From the NCBI GenBank assembly GCA_964420145.1, contig CAYQRB010000041.1, positions 1-6,258 on the forward strand: 6,258 bases of DNA, written 5' to 3'. The DNA is from JAJTYI01 sp964420145. Lineage in GTDB: Bacteria > Patescibacteriota > Dojkabacteria > B142 > OLB20. The notes under the pieces were generated by a model that was not told where the DNA came from, searched no databases, and worked only from the letters and a program-made list of their open reading frames with translations. The position numbers were made by a program, and so were the translations under genes. Below, piece by piece: positions 1 to 6,042 of this stretch. Within the stretch, counting starts at the first letter, position 1; each line of letters opens with the position of its first letter.

Positions 1-122
1 TTAAAAAAGCGTATATTGGAAAAACAAACGAATTAACAAAAGATTTCATTGAGAACTTCTTAAATGTAGATGGACTTATTGATTGGGAAAAGATAATAGA
101 TTTTGTTTCTAAAAAAGATTAG
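1..122 (+). CDS. 3' end of an unidentified protein gene (5' truncated by window edge)
   Basis: A frame open from the window edge (first full codon at base 3) ends at TAG 120-122 and gives the last 39 residues of a protein. The readable tail is charged and helix-like: it begins KKAYIGKTNELTKDF and ends LIDWEKIIDFVSKKD. Codon choice is AT-rich, like the downstream genes. The stop lies 25 nt before the aminotransferase start on the same strand, so the two are probably co-transcribed. By context it may belong to the same surface-glycan pathway, for example a glycosyltransferase or deacetylase, but nothing in the tail identifies a family and I assign no function. That it is coding rests on the open frame, the plausible composition and the operon-like spacing. 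Confidence 0.6.
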   Translation, partial: KKAYIGKTNELTKDFIENFLNVDGLIDWEKIIDFVSKKD

Positions 123-147
123 CTTAGCGTTTAGCCCTTAACTTTTA

Positions 148-1401
148 ATGTTCAAAATGAGACCAGTATTTATAGGAGCATCACCTAATACAGAACAAGA
201 CGATGTCCGCCTCGCCTGGAAATTACTTTTTCAGCCCTGGAATTGGCGATCTGATAGAGGAAAAAGTGTAGAAAAATTTGAAAAACAGGTGAGTGAATAT
301 CACGGAGGGATAAATGCGATAGCACTTGATTCAGCAAGATCGGGTTTTTATCTTTTGTTAAAAGCCTATGGAGTTGGAAAAGGAGACGAAGTAATACTCC
401 CCTCCTTTTCATGTTTGGTAGTAGCCAATCCTGTTTTATGGGTAGGTGCGAAACCTGTTTATGTCGATATTGATCCGAAGAATTTTAATATAGATTACGA
501 GGATTTGCGCAACAAAGTTACTCCTAAAACAAAAGTGGTACTTGTCCAACATACATTTGGTCTTCCTGTAGAGATAGAAAAAGTTCGTAAAGTTGTAGGT
601 CCAGAAGTGAAGGTAGTAGAAGACATAGCACATGCACTAGGAGGTGTATATAAAGATCAAAAAATCGGAACTATAGGAGATGCATCTATCTTAACTTTTG
701 GGATAGAAAAAGTGATTTCCAGTGTACGAGGAGGTATGATTTTGACCAAAGATGATGAAGTTGCTAAAAAACTCAAAACCGAACAAGAGGAACTCCCTGA
801 GTTTTCTTTGGTTAGAATTAAAATCGCATTATTAAATCCTATTCTTTGGTGGTTAATAACACCAGTTTATTATTTAGGCATAGGAAAGGCTACTATTGGT
901 CGGATGTTTAGTGTAGTTGCACATAGCCTCGGGATTATGGGAATAATGATAGAGAGTGAAGAATATCTTACCCAAAAACCGAACTGGTTGCCCGCTAAAA
1001 TGCCCTCGGCATTAGCAAGGCTAGGAACGAATCAGTTTAGAAAACTAGACAGGTTTAACAGCCATCGTAGAAAAATAGCAGAAATTTATAGTAAAAAACT
1101 AGGAATAGAATACAAAACTTCAGAGAATAGCACCCATACATATCTAAGATTTCCATTATTATTAGACTACAAAAAACTAGTAAATTTTAAATACAAAACA
1201 AAAAAAGCACACTTTGTTTTGGGAGATTGGTACAAAACAATTCTGTACGCACCAGAAAGCTCGCTAGAAAAGTTGGGTTACAAAAAAGGAGATACCCCAG
1301 TTGCAGAAAAAATATCAAAACAGATCGTTAATCTGCCAACCGGTATCAATGTACACAAAGAATTTGCAAACAAATTGATGGAAATATATAGTGATTTATA
1401 G
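148..1401 (+). CDS. DegT/DnrJ/EryC1/StrS-family PLP-dependent aminotransferase
   Basis: This is probably a cytoplasmic sugar aminotransferase. The family moves an amino group, usually from glutamate, onto a nucleotide-linked keto-sugar for surface glycans. The fold type I landmarks appear in order: the N-terminal RPVFIG and SPNTE segment; the cofactor/substrate region DSARSGFYLLLKAYGVGKGDEVILP (residues 61-85, quoted here in pieces: DSARSGF, then GKGDEVILP); VYVDID (104-109); HTFGLP (135-140); VEDIAHALGG (157-166), where D159 should contact the PLP pyridine nitrogen; and TFGIEKVISSVRGG (183-196), where K188 is the expected Schiff-base lysine. The C-terminal part has the usual QFRKLDRFNSHRRKIAEIYSKKL helix (residues 296-318) and a VNLPTGIN strand (394-401). 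Length, 417 aa, is near normal. Residues about 224-246 form an unusual hydrophobic insertion rich in W, L, I and Y. ATG 148 is used, but M4 (base 157) is equally possible because neither has a Shine-Dalgarno. The next gene starts 10 nt after the stop, implying an operon. Substrate unknown. Confidence 0.9.
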   Translation: MFKMRPVFIGASPNTEQDDVRLAWKLLFQPWNWRSDRGKSVEKFEKQVSEYHGGINAIALDSARSGFYLLLKAYGVGKGDEVILPSFSCLVVANPVLWVGAKPVYVDIDPKNFNIDYEDLRNKVTPKTKVVLVQHTFGLPVEIEKVRKVVGPEVKVVEDIAHALGGVYKDQKIGTIGDASILTFGIEKVISSVRGGMILTKDDEVAKKLKTEQEELPEFSLVRIKIALLNPILWWLITPVYYLGIGKATIGRMFSVVAHSLGIMGIMIESEEYLTQKPNWLPAKMPSALARLGTNQFRKLDRFNSHRRKIAEIYSKKLGIEYKTSENSTHTYLRFPLLLDYKKLVNFKYKTKKAHFVLGDWYKTILYAPESSLEKLGYKKGDTPVAEKISKQIVNLPTGINVHKEFANKLMEIYSDL

Positions 1402-1411
1402 ATAGGGTTCT

Positions 1412-2758
1412 ATGGACGATACTATTTCTAAAAACACACAAACAAAAAAAAGTAAAAAGCTATTTTTATCTATAGTATTTTTCTTGTTGATATTGATAAT
1501 AGCAGTATCGGTATTGGCAATAATGAGATTCTTTTATCCTTCCCAAAAAGATATCAATAGCGAAAGTACGGTAGAAGTAACACCAACGATTACTACAACT
1601 CCTACTCCACAAATAAATTTTGATTTCTATCAGGACAAGTTTTTAGAGTTTGAATATCCTGTGGGATCAAAGGTAAGTGTAGAGGGAGGAGATGTGTCAC
1701 ACCCTTCTCAAGCAGGACTATCTATAACAGGAGTGGATTATTTATCTATTAAACAAGAAGGTAAATTTATCCTTGAGAACTATCACTTTTTACAAGGAGG
1801 AGGATTCGATTATGTTTTTTACGATAAAACTAGAGGCGTTTATGGTAGGCATGAAACTAAATATGAATATGGTTACGAAGTAGAAATTGTAGAAACCAAA
1901 TTAACTCAGGAACCAGAGATTGTTCCTTTAGATGGGATTGATGGATATTTGGTGAAATTTATAGAACTTGGAAAGATTCATTTGATGTATCTTGATCTTG
2001 AAGAACCTGGGGTCTATCGTAGTATAAATTACGGTCTATGGACTAAGCTAGATTATTTGGGGCAGTTTTCTGTTGAAAATGAAATACCTAATTTTTTTGG
2101 TTTTTCCTGTACTATAAACCAAGAAGAAGACTATACATATTGTGAAAAGGTAATAAATCGGTTTTTAGATACAGTTAAGAAAAGGTTTGTAGAAAACGAA
2201 AAGTACATACCACCCAAGGTAGAAGCTGTATTGGACTTAAAAGATTCGAATACAAAAGAAATAGTTAGAGGTTATCGATTTTTTCTAGATGAAAAAATAT
2301 TTAAAGACACAATTATATATGCGGATTCTAGGAGTGTAACTATTTCTAGTATAGGCTCCAATACTGTCAGTTTAAAACTATCATCCTTTTTTACAATTCC
2401 AGAATATAGAGATATTGCTTTTTCGAATATGCGGGAGAGTTTTCCCATAATCGATATAGAGGGAGCCAATTTGTTTAGTAACCTGCTTCGTAACCCAAAT
2501 ACCATCGGCGTGTCTTCGGGTAAATTAAAAATACTAAGATACGATATGTTTTATCCAGATGAGAAAGATGAAATATGTTATGAACATAACAGGGAAGAAG
2601 GGGTGAACTATGTTGGTTGTATTTCTAGGAAATTGAAAATAAAAGGAATAGGTGCAAATATAGAAGCAGAGTGCACTTATACAGAAAGTGATAACCAAGG
2701 ATTAGCTACTTGTGATAGGTTAATCAAAAGTTTACGGGTAGATCTAAATCCTACTTAA
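1412..2758 (+). CDS. Single-pass membrane-anchored protein with large extracytoplasmic, duplicated Cys-containing region; unknown function
   Basis: I do not recognise a characterised family. The 448-aa product has a short Lys-rich cytoplasmic N-terminus (residues 1-16), one strongly hydrophobic helix (about 17-38), and a Thr/Pro linker (about 53-67, TPTITTTPTPQ). A mostly beta-like region of about 380 residues follows and should lie outside the membrane. Lysines before the helix and none just after it agree with N-in, C-out topology. The ectodomain opens with FLEFEYP (77-83), a pattern common in anchored proteins of candidate-phyla bacteria. Six cysteines, all predicted outside, sit at 233, 244, 389, 403, 421 and 434. 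Two C-terminal-type motifs resemble each other: C233 to C244 then EKVINRF, and C421 to C434 then DRLIKSL, suggesting two related domains. ATG 1412 follows the aminotransferase stop by 10 nt with a weak TAGGG upstream, the closest thing to a ribosome site here. Co-transcription suggests a cell-envelope role, an inference only. Confidence 0.85.
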   Translation: MDDTISKNTQTKKSKKLFLSIVFFLLILIIAVSVLAIMRFFYPSQKDINSESTVEVTPTITTTPTPQINFDFYQDKFLEFEYPVGSKVSVEGGDVSHPSQAGLSITGVDYLSIKQEGKFILENYHFLQGGGFDYVFYDKTRGVYGRHETKYEYGYEVEIVETKLTQEPEIVPLDGIDGYLVKFIELGKIHLMYLDLEEPGVYRSINYGLWTKLDYLGQFSVENEIPNFFGFSCTINQEEDYTYCEKVINRFLDTVKKRFVENEKYIPPKVEAVLDLKDSNTKEIVRGYRFFLDEKIFKDTIIYADSRSVTISSIGSNTVSLKLSSFFTIPEYRDIAFSNMRESFPIIDIEGANLFSNLLRNPNTIGVSSGKLKILRYDMFYPDEKDEICYEHNREEGVNYVGCISRKLKIKGIGANIEAECTYTESDNQGLATCDRLIKSLRVDLNPT

Positions 2759-2769
2759 AGATATTTCCT

Positions 2770-3504
2770 TTACTTAAATTCCATACTCTTTAAGATAAGT
2801 TCTGCTGTGTGGCGATCCTCTTCGGATGGAGTTGTTTGTTGTAGTAATAGTCCATTGGAATCCAAAACCTTATCTGTAAAAAATTGTAGTTCTAGTGTAT
2901 GGCTCGGGAGTTCCACAATGTCAACCTCTACGCTACTTTTCCATATTGTTCCTTGTATTTGTCCTGGAGAGCCCTCTTCCCATAAAAAATGTAAGGTGGG
3001 ATATGTAACTGTTCCTACCTGTAGGTGTCTATCTTTTTCTTTTTGACGGAAGTTATGGGAAGAAAAAGAATCTACATCAAATGGGGTATCAGTAAACAAA
3101 ATCCTTGCTATATTTATATTATCTGTTGATTTTTCTACCCTTATCTTTCCTGGATTATCGAATACCTTAAAATTACTAGGATATTTAAATTTTATATTGT
3201 TGTAGATACTATCGTGAGTAATCCATCCTATATACGGGTTATTACTTGGATAAAGACTTGGGTTCGTTTGATTTGTAGGATATTGTGTTGGAGTCGGCTC
3301 GTAAATAGGGGTTGAAAACACCTCGTTAGGACTAATCTCTACTTGTGGTGGAGATGAAATGTGGCCTGCAGGGTTAATTGCAATAATTGCGATAACAAAT
3401 AATATTATCAATAGAGGAATAATAATAAAAAAAGAAGCAAATATAACCAAAAATATTATTACTCCTTTTGGGAATCCTGGCTGAGGGTGTGTAGTATCCG
3501 TCAT
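2770..3504 (-). CDS. Single-pass membrane-anchored protein with Pro/Thr/Asn linker and FxYP-type ectodomain; unknown function
   Basis: The 244-aa product starts with a short polar N-terminus (MTDTTHPQPG), followed by a long hydrophobic segment at about residues 14-43. That is longer than one standard helix and has a proline at 30, so it may be one tilted or kinked span or an anchor with a hairpin. A Pro/Thr/Asn/Tyr-rich linker runs from about 50 to 90 and contains PTPTQYPTNQTNPS-like runs. The remaining domain (about 91-244) is mixed beta with KFKYPSNFKVF (105-115) near its start and a terminal helix AELILKSMEF (234-243). The KYPSNF motif and the closing 'ILKSM' helix mirror the FEYP and 'LIKSL' features of the convergent 448-aa protein, so they may share a fold. 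There are no cysteines. ATG 3504 has no Shine-Dalgarno but sits about 23 nt below a consensus TATAAT. No recognised enzymatic motif; function unknown. Confidence 0.82.
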   Translation of the reverse strand: MTDTTHPQPGFPKGVIIFLVIFASFFIIIPLLIILFVIAIIAINPAGHISSPPQVEISPNEVFSTPIYEPTPTQYPTNQTNPSLYPSNNPYIGWITHDSIYNNIKFKYPSNFKVFDNPGKIRVEKSTDNINIARILFTDTPFDVDSFSSHNFRQKEKDRHLQVGTVTYPTLHFLWEEGSPGQIQGTIWKSSVEVDIVELPSHTLELQFFTDKVLDSNGLLLQQTTPSEEDRHTAELILKSMEFK

Positions 3505-3527
3505 TTTTTTAGATTAATTATTTAAAT

Positions 3528-3533
3528 ATTATA
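3528..3533 (-). promoter_or_regulatory. Candidate -10 box (TATAAT) for the 244-aa membrane protein gene
   Basis: The minus strand reads a perfect TATAAT here, about 23 nt before the start at 3504, which would give a very short leader. No convincing -35 element is visible 16-18 nt further upstream (the minus strand reads roughly TACCTC there). The surroundings are so AT-rich that a chance match is quite possible. Confidence 0.4.
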
Positions 3534-3567
3534 AATATTTTTAATCATTGGAGGTATCAGAACCAGC

Positions 3568-3589
3568 GATTTTAATATTTATTAAAATC
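3568..3589. repeat. Perfect inverted repeat, two 10-nt arms with a 2-nt centre
   Basis: The arms GATTTTAATA and TATTAAAATC are exact reverse complements separated by TT. The position is about 64 nt upstream of the 244-aa gene start, just upstream of the candidate promoter. It could be a dimeric-regulator operator or an AT-rich cruciform. It is not followed by a T-run on either strand, so it does not look like a terminator. Its AT content lowers its significance. Confidence 0.5.
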
Positions 3590-3721
3590 CTAATACATAT
3601 CTCTATAGAATCTAGATCAAAAGAAAATAAAGTAATAAATATAAAATCAATTGTAACAAGAACGGAATATATAAAAAGTATAAATTTAAATTTGTTTGGC
3701 TGACAACCCTAAGTGTTAACA

Positions 3722-3741
3722 GGTATGGCTCCGTCCATATC
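3722..3741. other. Potential RNA hairpin in a GC-richer intergenic patch
   Basis: GGTATGG pairs with CCATATC (six Watson-Crick pairs and one G-T wobble) around the 6-nt loop CTCCGT. It lies inside a patch (about 3697-3745) clearly richer in G and C than the flanking sequence and carrying the palindrome TGTTAACA nearby (3714-3721). It lies about 57 nt past the helicase stop and is not followed by a T-tract, so it is a poor intrinsic terminator. A small RNA, an untranslated-region structure or chance are all open. Confidence 0.35.
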
Positions 3742-3797
3742 CCCTATAAATTCTAGGTTACATCAAATATAGTTTTGAGTATATAAAAAACTTTGGT

Positions 3798-5939
3798 CTA
3801 TATTTTCTCCAATTGTACATATTCTAGAGCAAGTTCTTTTATCCCGACAGGGAAACGAACAATTGCGATATAGTCATCTGCTTCGACTACTTCTCCTACT
3901 CCAAAGAGTTCGTGTTTGACTAGATCTCCAGAATTTAAGCTAGTTTGACTTCTTGTTTCTCTTTCATTTTTTTCAACGGGTTCCCACCCAGAAAAAGAGG
4001 CTTTTTGGGAGGAAAAAAGGTTCTCTGAATAAATGAGTAGGTGTTCAGGTATGTCTTCTATGAACCTAGATACTGGATTAGAGTTACGAGAGCCGAAATA
4101 TAGACGAGATTCTGCATGAGTAATCATAACCTGTTGTCTTGCTCTAGTTATTGCAACATAGGCAAGTCTTCTCTCTTCTGCTAACTCTTGCGGATCGAAC
4201 TTTGAGTTGGAATGAGGGAATAGGTTTTCTTCCATTCCTGCAATAAATACATAATCAAACTCTAGTCCTTTTGCGCTATGAACAGTCATCAGTGTAATAA
4301 ACTCCTGATCGTCTTTGCTAGACTCGTAACTACTTTCTATAAGTGCAACTTCCTCAAGGAATTTCTCTAATCCATCAGGGTAATCTAATGGATCAAACTT
4401 TCGTGCAAGAGATTTTAACTCTTGTATGTTTTCTAAACGAGATTCGTTTTCTCCACTCTCTTTAAGTTCTGCCCTGTATCCAGAAAATTCAAGGATATCT
4501 TCAATTAAGTCAGAAACAGGTTCTTTGGTCGATAAATCTCGTAGTTTGATCATAATACGAGTAAACTCTAAAATATTTTTTTGTAATAAATCGGGATTAT
4601 TGTTGAAAGCAGAGATTAGGTATTCTAGTAGCCCTTGTCGTTGTTGATTTGCAAGCAAGGTATATTTCTCTATGGTTTTAGCTCCTATACCCCTTCTAGG
4701 GTTACTTATGGCTTTAATCAATGCAATAGTGTCATTGGGATTAAATATCACCCTTAAATAAGCTAAAATAACCTTGATTTCTGTACGGTGATAAAACCTA
4801 ACTCCTCCAACAATTCTATAATTTATATTGATGTTTAATAGTGCTTCTTCTAGGTTTCGTGACATTGCGTTAGTTCTATACAAAACTGCAATTTCTTTTG
4901 GACTAATATTTCCCAAAAGGAGTTCTTTTACTTGTGTGGCAATCCATTTGGCTTCGTCGTGTTCATCTGTTGCATCATAGATAATTATTGCTTCTCCGTC
5001 CTCATTTTCTGTCCAAAGCTTTTTTTGTTTCTGTTCAGGGTTGTGGCGAATAATCTCATTAGAAGCTTCTAGGATTTTTTTTGTGGATCGATAATTTTGT
5101 TCTAATTTGATGATCTTTGCATCAGGATAATCTTTTTCAAAATTTAAGATATTGGTTATTGTTGCACCACGGAAACTATATATAGACTGAGCATCATCGC
5201 CGACTACGCATATGTTACGGTGTTTTTTTGCCAGTAGTTTTGTTAATACATATTGGGAATGATTTGTGTCTTGATATTCATCTACCAAAATAAACCTAAA
5301 TAATTCTTGGTATTTTTCAAGAATGCTAGGGTTTTTTTGTAGAAGTACTACAGTTTTCATAATTAAATCATCAAAATCTAGCCCAGAATTGCTTTCTAAA
5401 AGTTTTTGATAAGTAGAGTATATTTCTGCTACTTGGGATTCAAAATATCCTCTTGCTACATTACGATAGTCACCAGGACTTATAAGGTTACATTTTGCAG
5501 AAGAAATAGTAGATAAAACTGCGCCAGGGTTAATTTTTTTTTCATTAAAATTTAGCTTTTTAATAGCTTTGCGAACTAAGTCTTTTTGATCAGTTGTATC
5601 ATAAATAGTGAAGTTTCCTGTAATTCCGATTTCTTTTCCATCTCTTTTTAAAATCTGGACACAGATAGAGTGAAATGTTCCTACCCAAGGAAGAAATACT
5701 CTCTCGGTACCTGGCCTGATATTAAGCTGTTTCATAATTCTTTCCTTCATTTCGTTTGAAGCTTTGTTAGTAAAGGTTACAGCCAGGATATTTTCTGCTC
5801 GCGCATAGTTATTTTCGATTAGGTAGGAAATCCTTTGAGTTAGGGTTCGTGTTTTCCCGCTTCCTGCTCCTGCAAGTATAAGAATAGGACCATTTACTAT
5901 TTCAACCGCTTTTTGTTGTTCGGAGTTTAGTGAATTCAT
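3798..5939 (-). CDS. pcrA: Superfamily 1A DNA helicase, PcrA/UvrD type
   Basis: This is an ATP-dependent 3'-5' DNA helicase. The family acts in nucleotide excision repair, removal of recombinase filaments and RNA polymerase backtracking. All diagnostic motifs are intact: Q motif LNSEQQKAV (4-12, Q8); motif I GAGSGKT (24-30, K29); Ia TFTNKAS (55-61); II VDEYQDT (219-225, catalytic D220-E221); III GDDAQSIYSFRGA (247-259); IV QNYRST (281-286, R284); V TVHSAKGLEF (552-561); VI RRLAYVAITRAR (590-601, R599 as arginine finger). The 2B region has RFYHRTEIKVILAYLR (381-396) and NPRRGIGAKT (413-422). Residues 671-713 (GDLVKHELFGVGEV onward) form the C-terminal Tudor-like domain typical of PcrA/UvrD rather than Rep. 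At 713 aa it is full length. ATG 5939 places the Q motif at the usual distance from the N-terminus; no Shine-Dalgarno is present. The gene stands alone on its strand, divergent from the repeat-protein gene. Confidence 0.96.
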   Translation of the reverse strand: MNSLNSEQQKAVEIVNGPILILAGAGSGKTRTLTQRISYLIENNYARAENILAVTFTNKASNEMKERIMKQLNIRPGTERVFLPWVGTFHSICVQILKRDGKEIGITGNFTIYDTTDQKDLVRKAIKKLNFNEKKINPGAVLSTISSAKCNLISPGDYRNVARGYFESQVAEIYSTYQKLLESNSGLDFDDLIMKTVVLLQKNPSILEKYQELFRFILVDEYQDTNHSQYVLTKLLAKKHRNICVVGDDAQSIYSFRGATITNILNFEKDYPDAKIIKLEQNYRSTKKILEASNEIIRHNPEQKQKKLWTENEDGEAIIIYDATDEHDEAKWIATQVKELLLGNISPKEIAVLYRTNAMSRNLEEALLNININYRIVGGVRFYHRTEIKVILAYLRVIFNPNDTIALIKAISNPRRGIGAKTIEKYTLLANQQRQGLLEYLISAFNNNPDLLQKNILEFTRIMIKLRDLSTKEPVSDLIEDILEFSGYRAELKESGENESRLENIQELKSLARKFDPLDYPDGLEKFLEEVALIESSYESSKDDQEFITLMTVHSAKGLEFDYVFIAGMEENLFPHSNSKFDPQELAEERRLAYVAITRARQQVMITHAESRLYFGSRNSNPVSRFIEDIPEHLLIYSENLFSSQKASFSGWEPVEKNERETRSQTSLNSGDLVKHELFGVGEVVEADDYIAIVRFPVGIKELALEYVQLEKI

Positions 5940-6042
5940 AACGACTATTTTACTGGAAGGTGCTAGATTAGGGAAATATATTTTATAATAAATAATGCTA
6001 ATAGTTATGATATACTATATATTGGTTATAGCGTTTAATTAA
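5940..6042. promoter_or_regulatory. Divergent promoter region between pcrA and the 11-mer repeat gene
   Basis: This 103-nt AT-rich spacer separates two divergently oriented starts, so it must carry both promoters unless transcripts enter from outside. For the minus strand, the TATTATAAAATA stretch (about 5979-5990) offers -10-like hexamers roughly 45 nt before the pcrA start, without a clear -35. The plus-strand candidate is listed separately. Imperfect dyads such as ATAGT (6001-6005) against ACTAT (6014-6018) overlap the plus -10 and could be an operator, but they are short. Confidence 0.5.
6008..6016 (+). promoter_or_regulatory. Candidate extended -10 (TGATATACT) for the 11-mer repeat gene
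   Basis: TG, one base, then TATACT matches the extended -10 pattern TGnTATAAT at all but one position. Transcription would begin near 6022-6024 and leave a leader of about 20 nt before ATG 6043. No TTGACA-like -35 is visible, which extended -10 promoters can tolerate. The AT-rich background tempers confidence. Confidence 0.4.

Larger units (their letters stand above)
3505..3797. other. AT-rich intergenic region with no supported gene
   Basis: This 293-nt stretch lies between two minus-strand genes, downstream of the helicase and upstream of the 244-aa protein. I examined both strands: only very short frames occur, such as a 9-codon minus frame starting inside the hairpin, and none has coding character. 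It contains a perfect 10-bp-arm palindrome (3568-3589), a 12-nt self-complementary AAATTTAAATTT (3682-3693), a GC-richer patch (about 3697-3745) with a 7-bp hairpin, and a candidate -10 box for the left gene. No tRNA cloverleaf was seen. No hairpin followed by a T-tract that would terminate helicase transcription is evident. Confidence 0.6.

Noticed and set aside
185..633. Two minus-strand frames opposite the aminotransferase gene
   Set aside because: They are antisense to conserved PLP-enzyme sequence, and their products are unusual mixtures of Leu, Arg, Phe and Tyr typical of shadow frames.
2807..3046. Plus-strand frame opposite the 244-aa membrane protein gene
   Set aside because: It lies wholly inside a well-supported minus-strand gene, has a Ser/Cys-rich low-complexity composition and no recognisable motif.
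3370..3504. Type IV pilin-like N-terminus in the 244-aa protein (GF at 10-11 and VIAIIAINPAG at 37-47, similar to the end of pilin leader helices in candidate-phyla bacteria)
   Set aside because: It lacks the TLIE with Glu5 that follows the prepilin cleavage site, and proline follows GF. The hydrophobic segment is followed by a Pro-rich linker and a different ectodomain, so an ordinary membrane anchor fits better.
3682..3693. AAATTTAAATTT palindrome as an operator
   Set aside because: It is pure A/T symmetry in a region dominated by A and T runs; chance occurrence is too likely to call it.
3722..3741. Rho-independent terminator for pcrA
   Set aside because: The stem is only 7 bp with a wobble pair, and on the minus strand it is followed by TGTTAACAC rather than a T-tract.
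4426..4647. Plus-strand frame inside the helicase gene
   Set aside because: It is antisense to the conserved 2B region of an intact PcrA/UvrD helicase and shows no independent coding signal.
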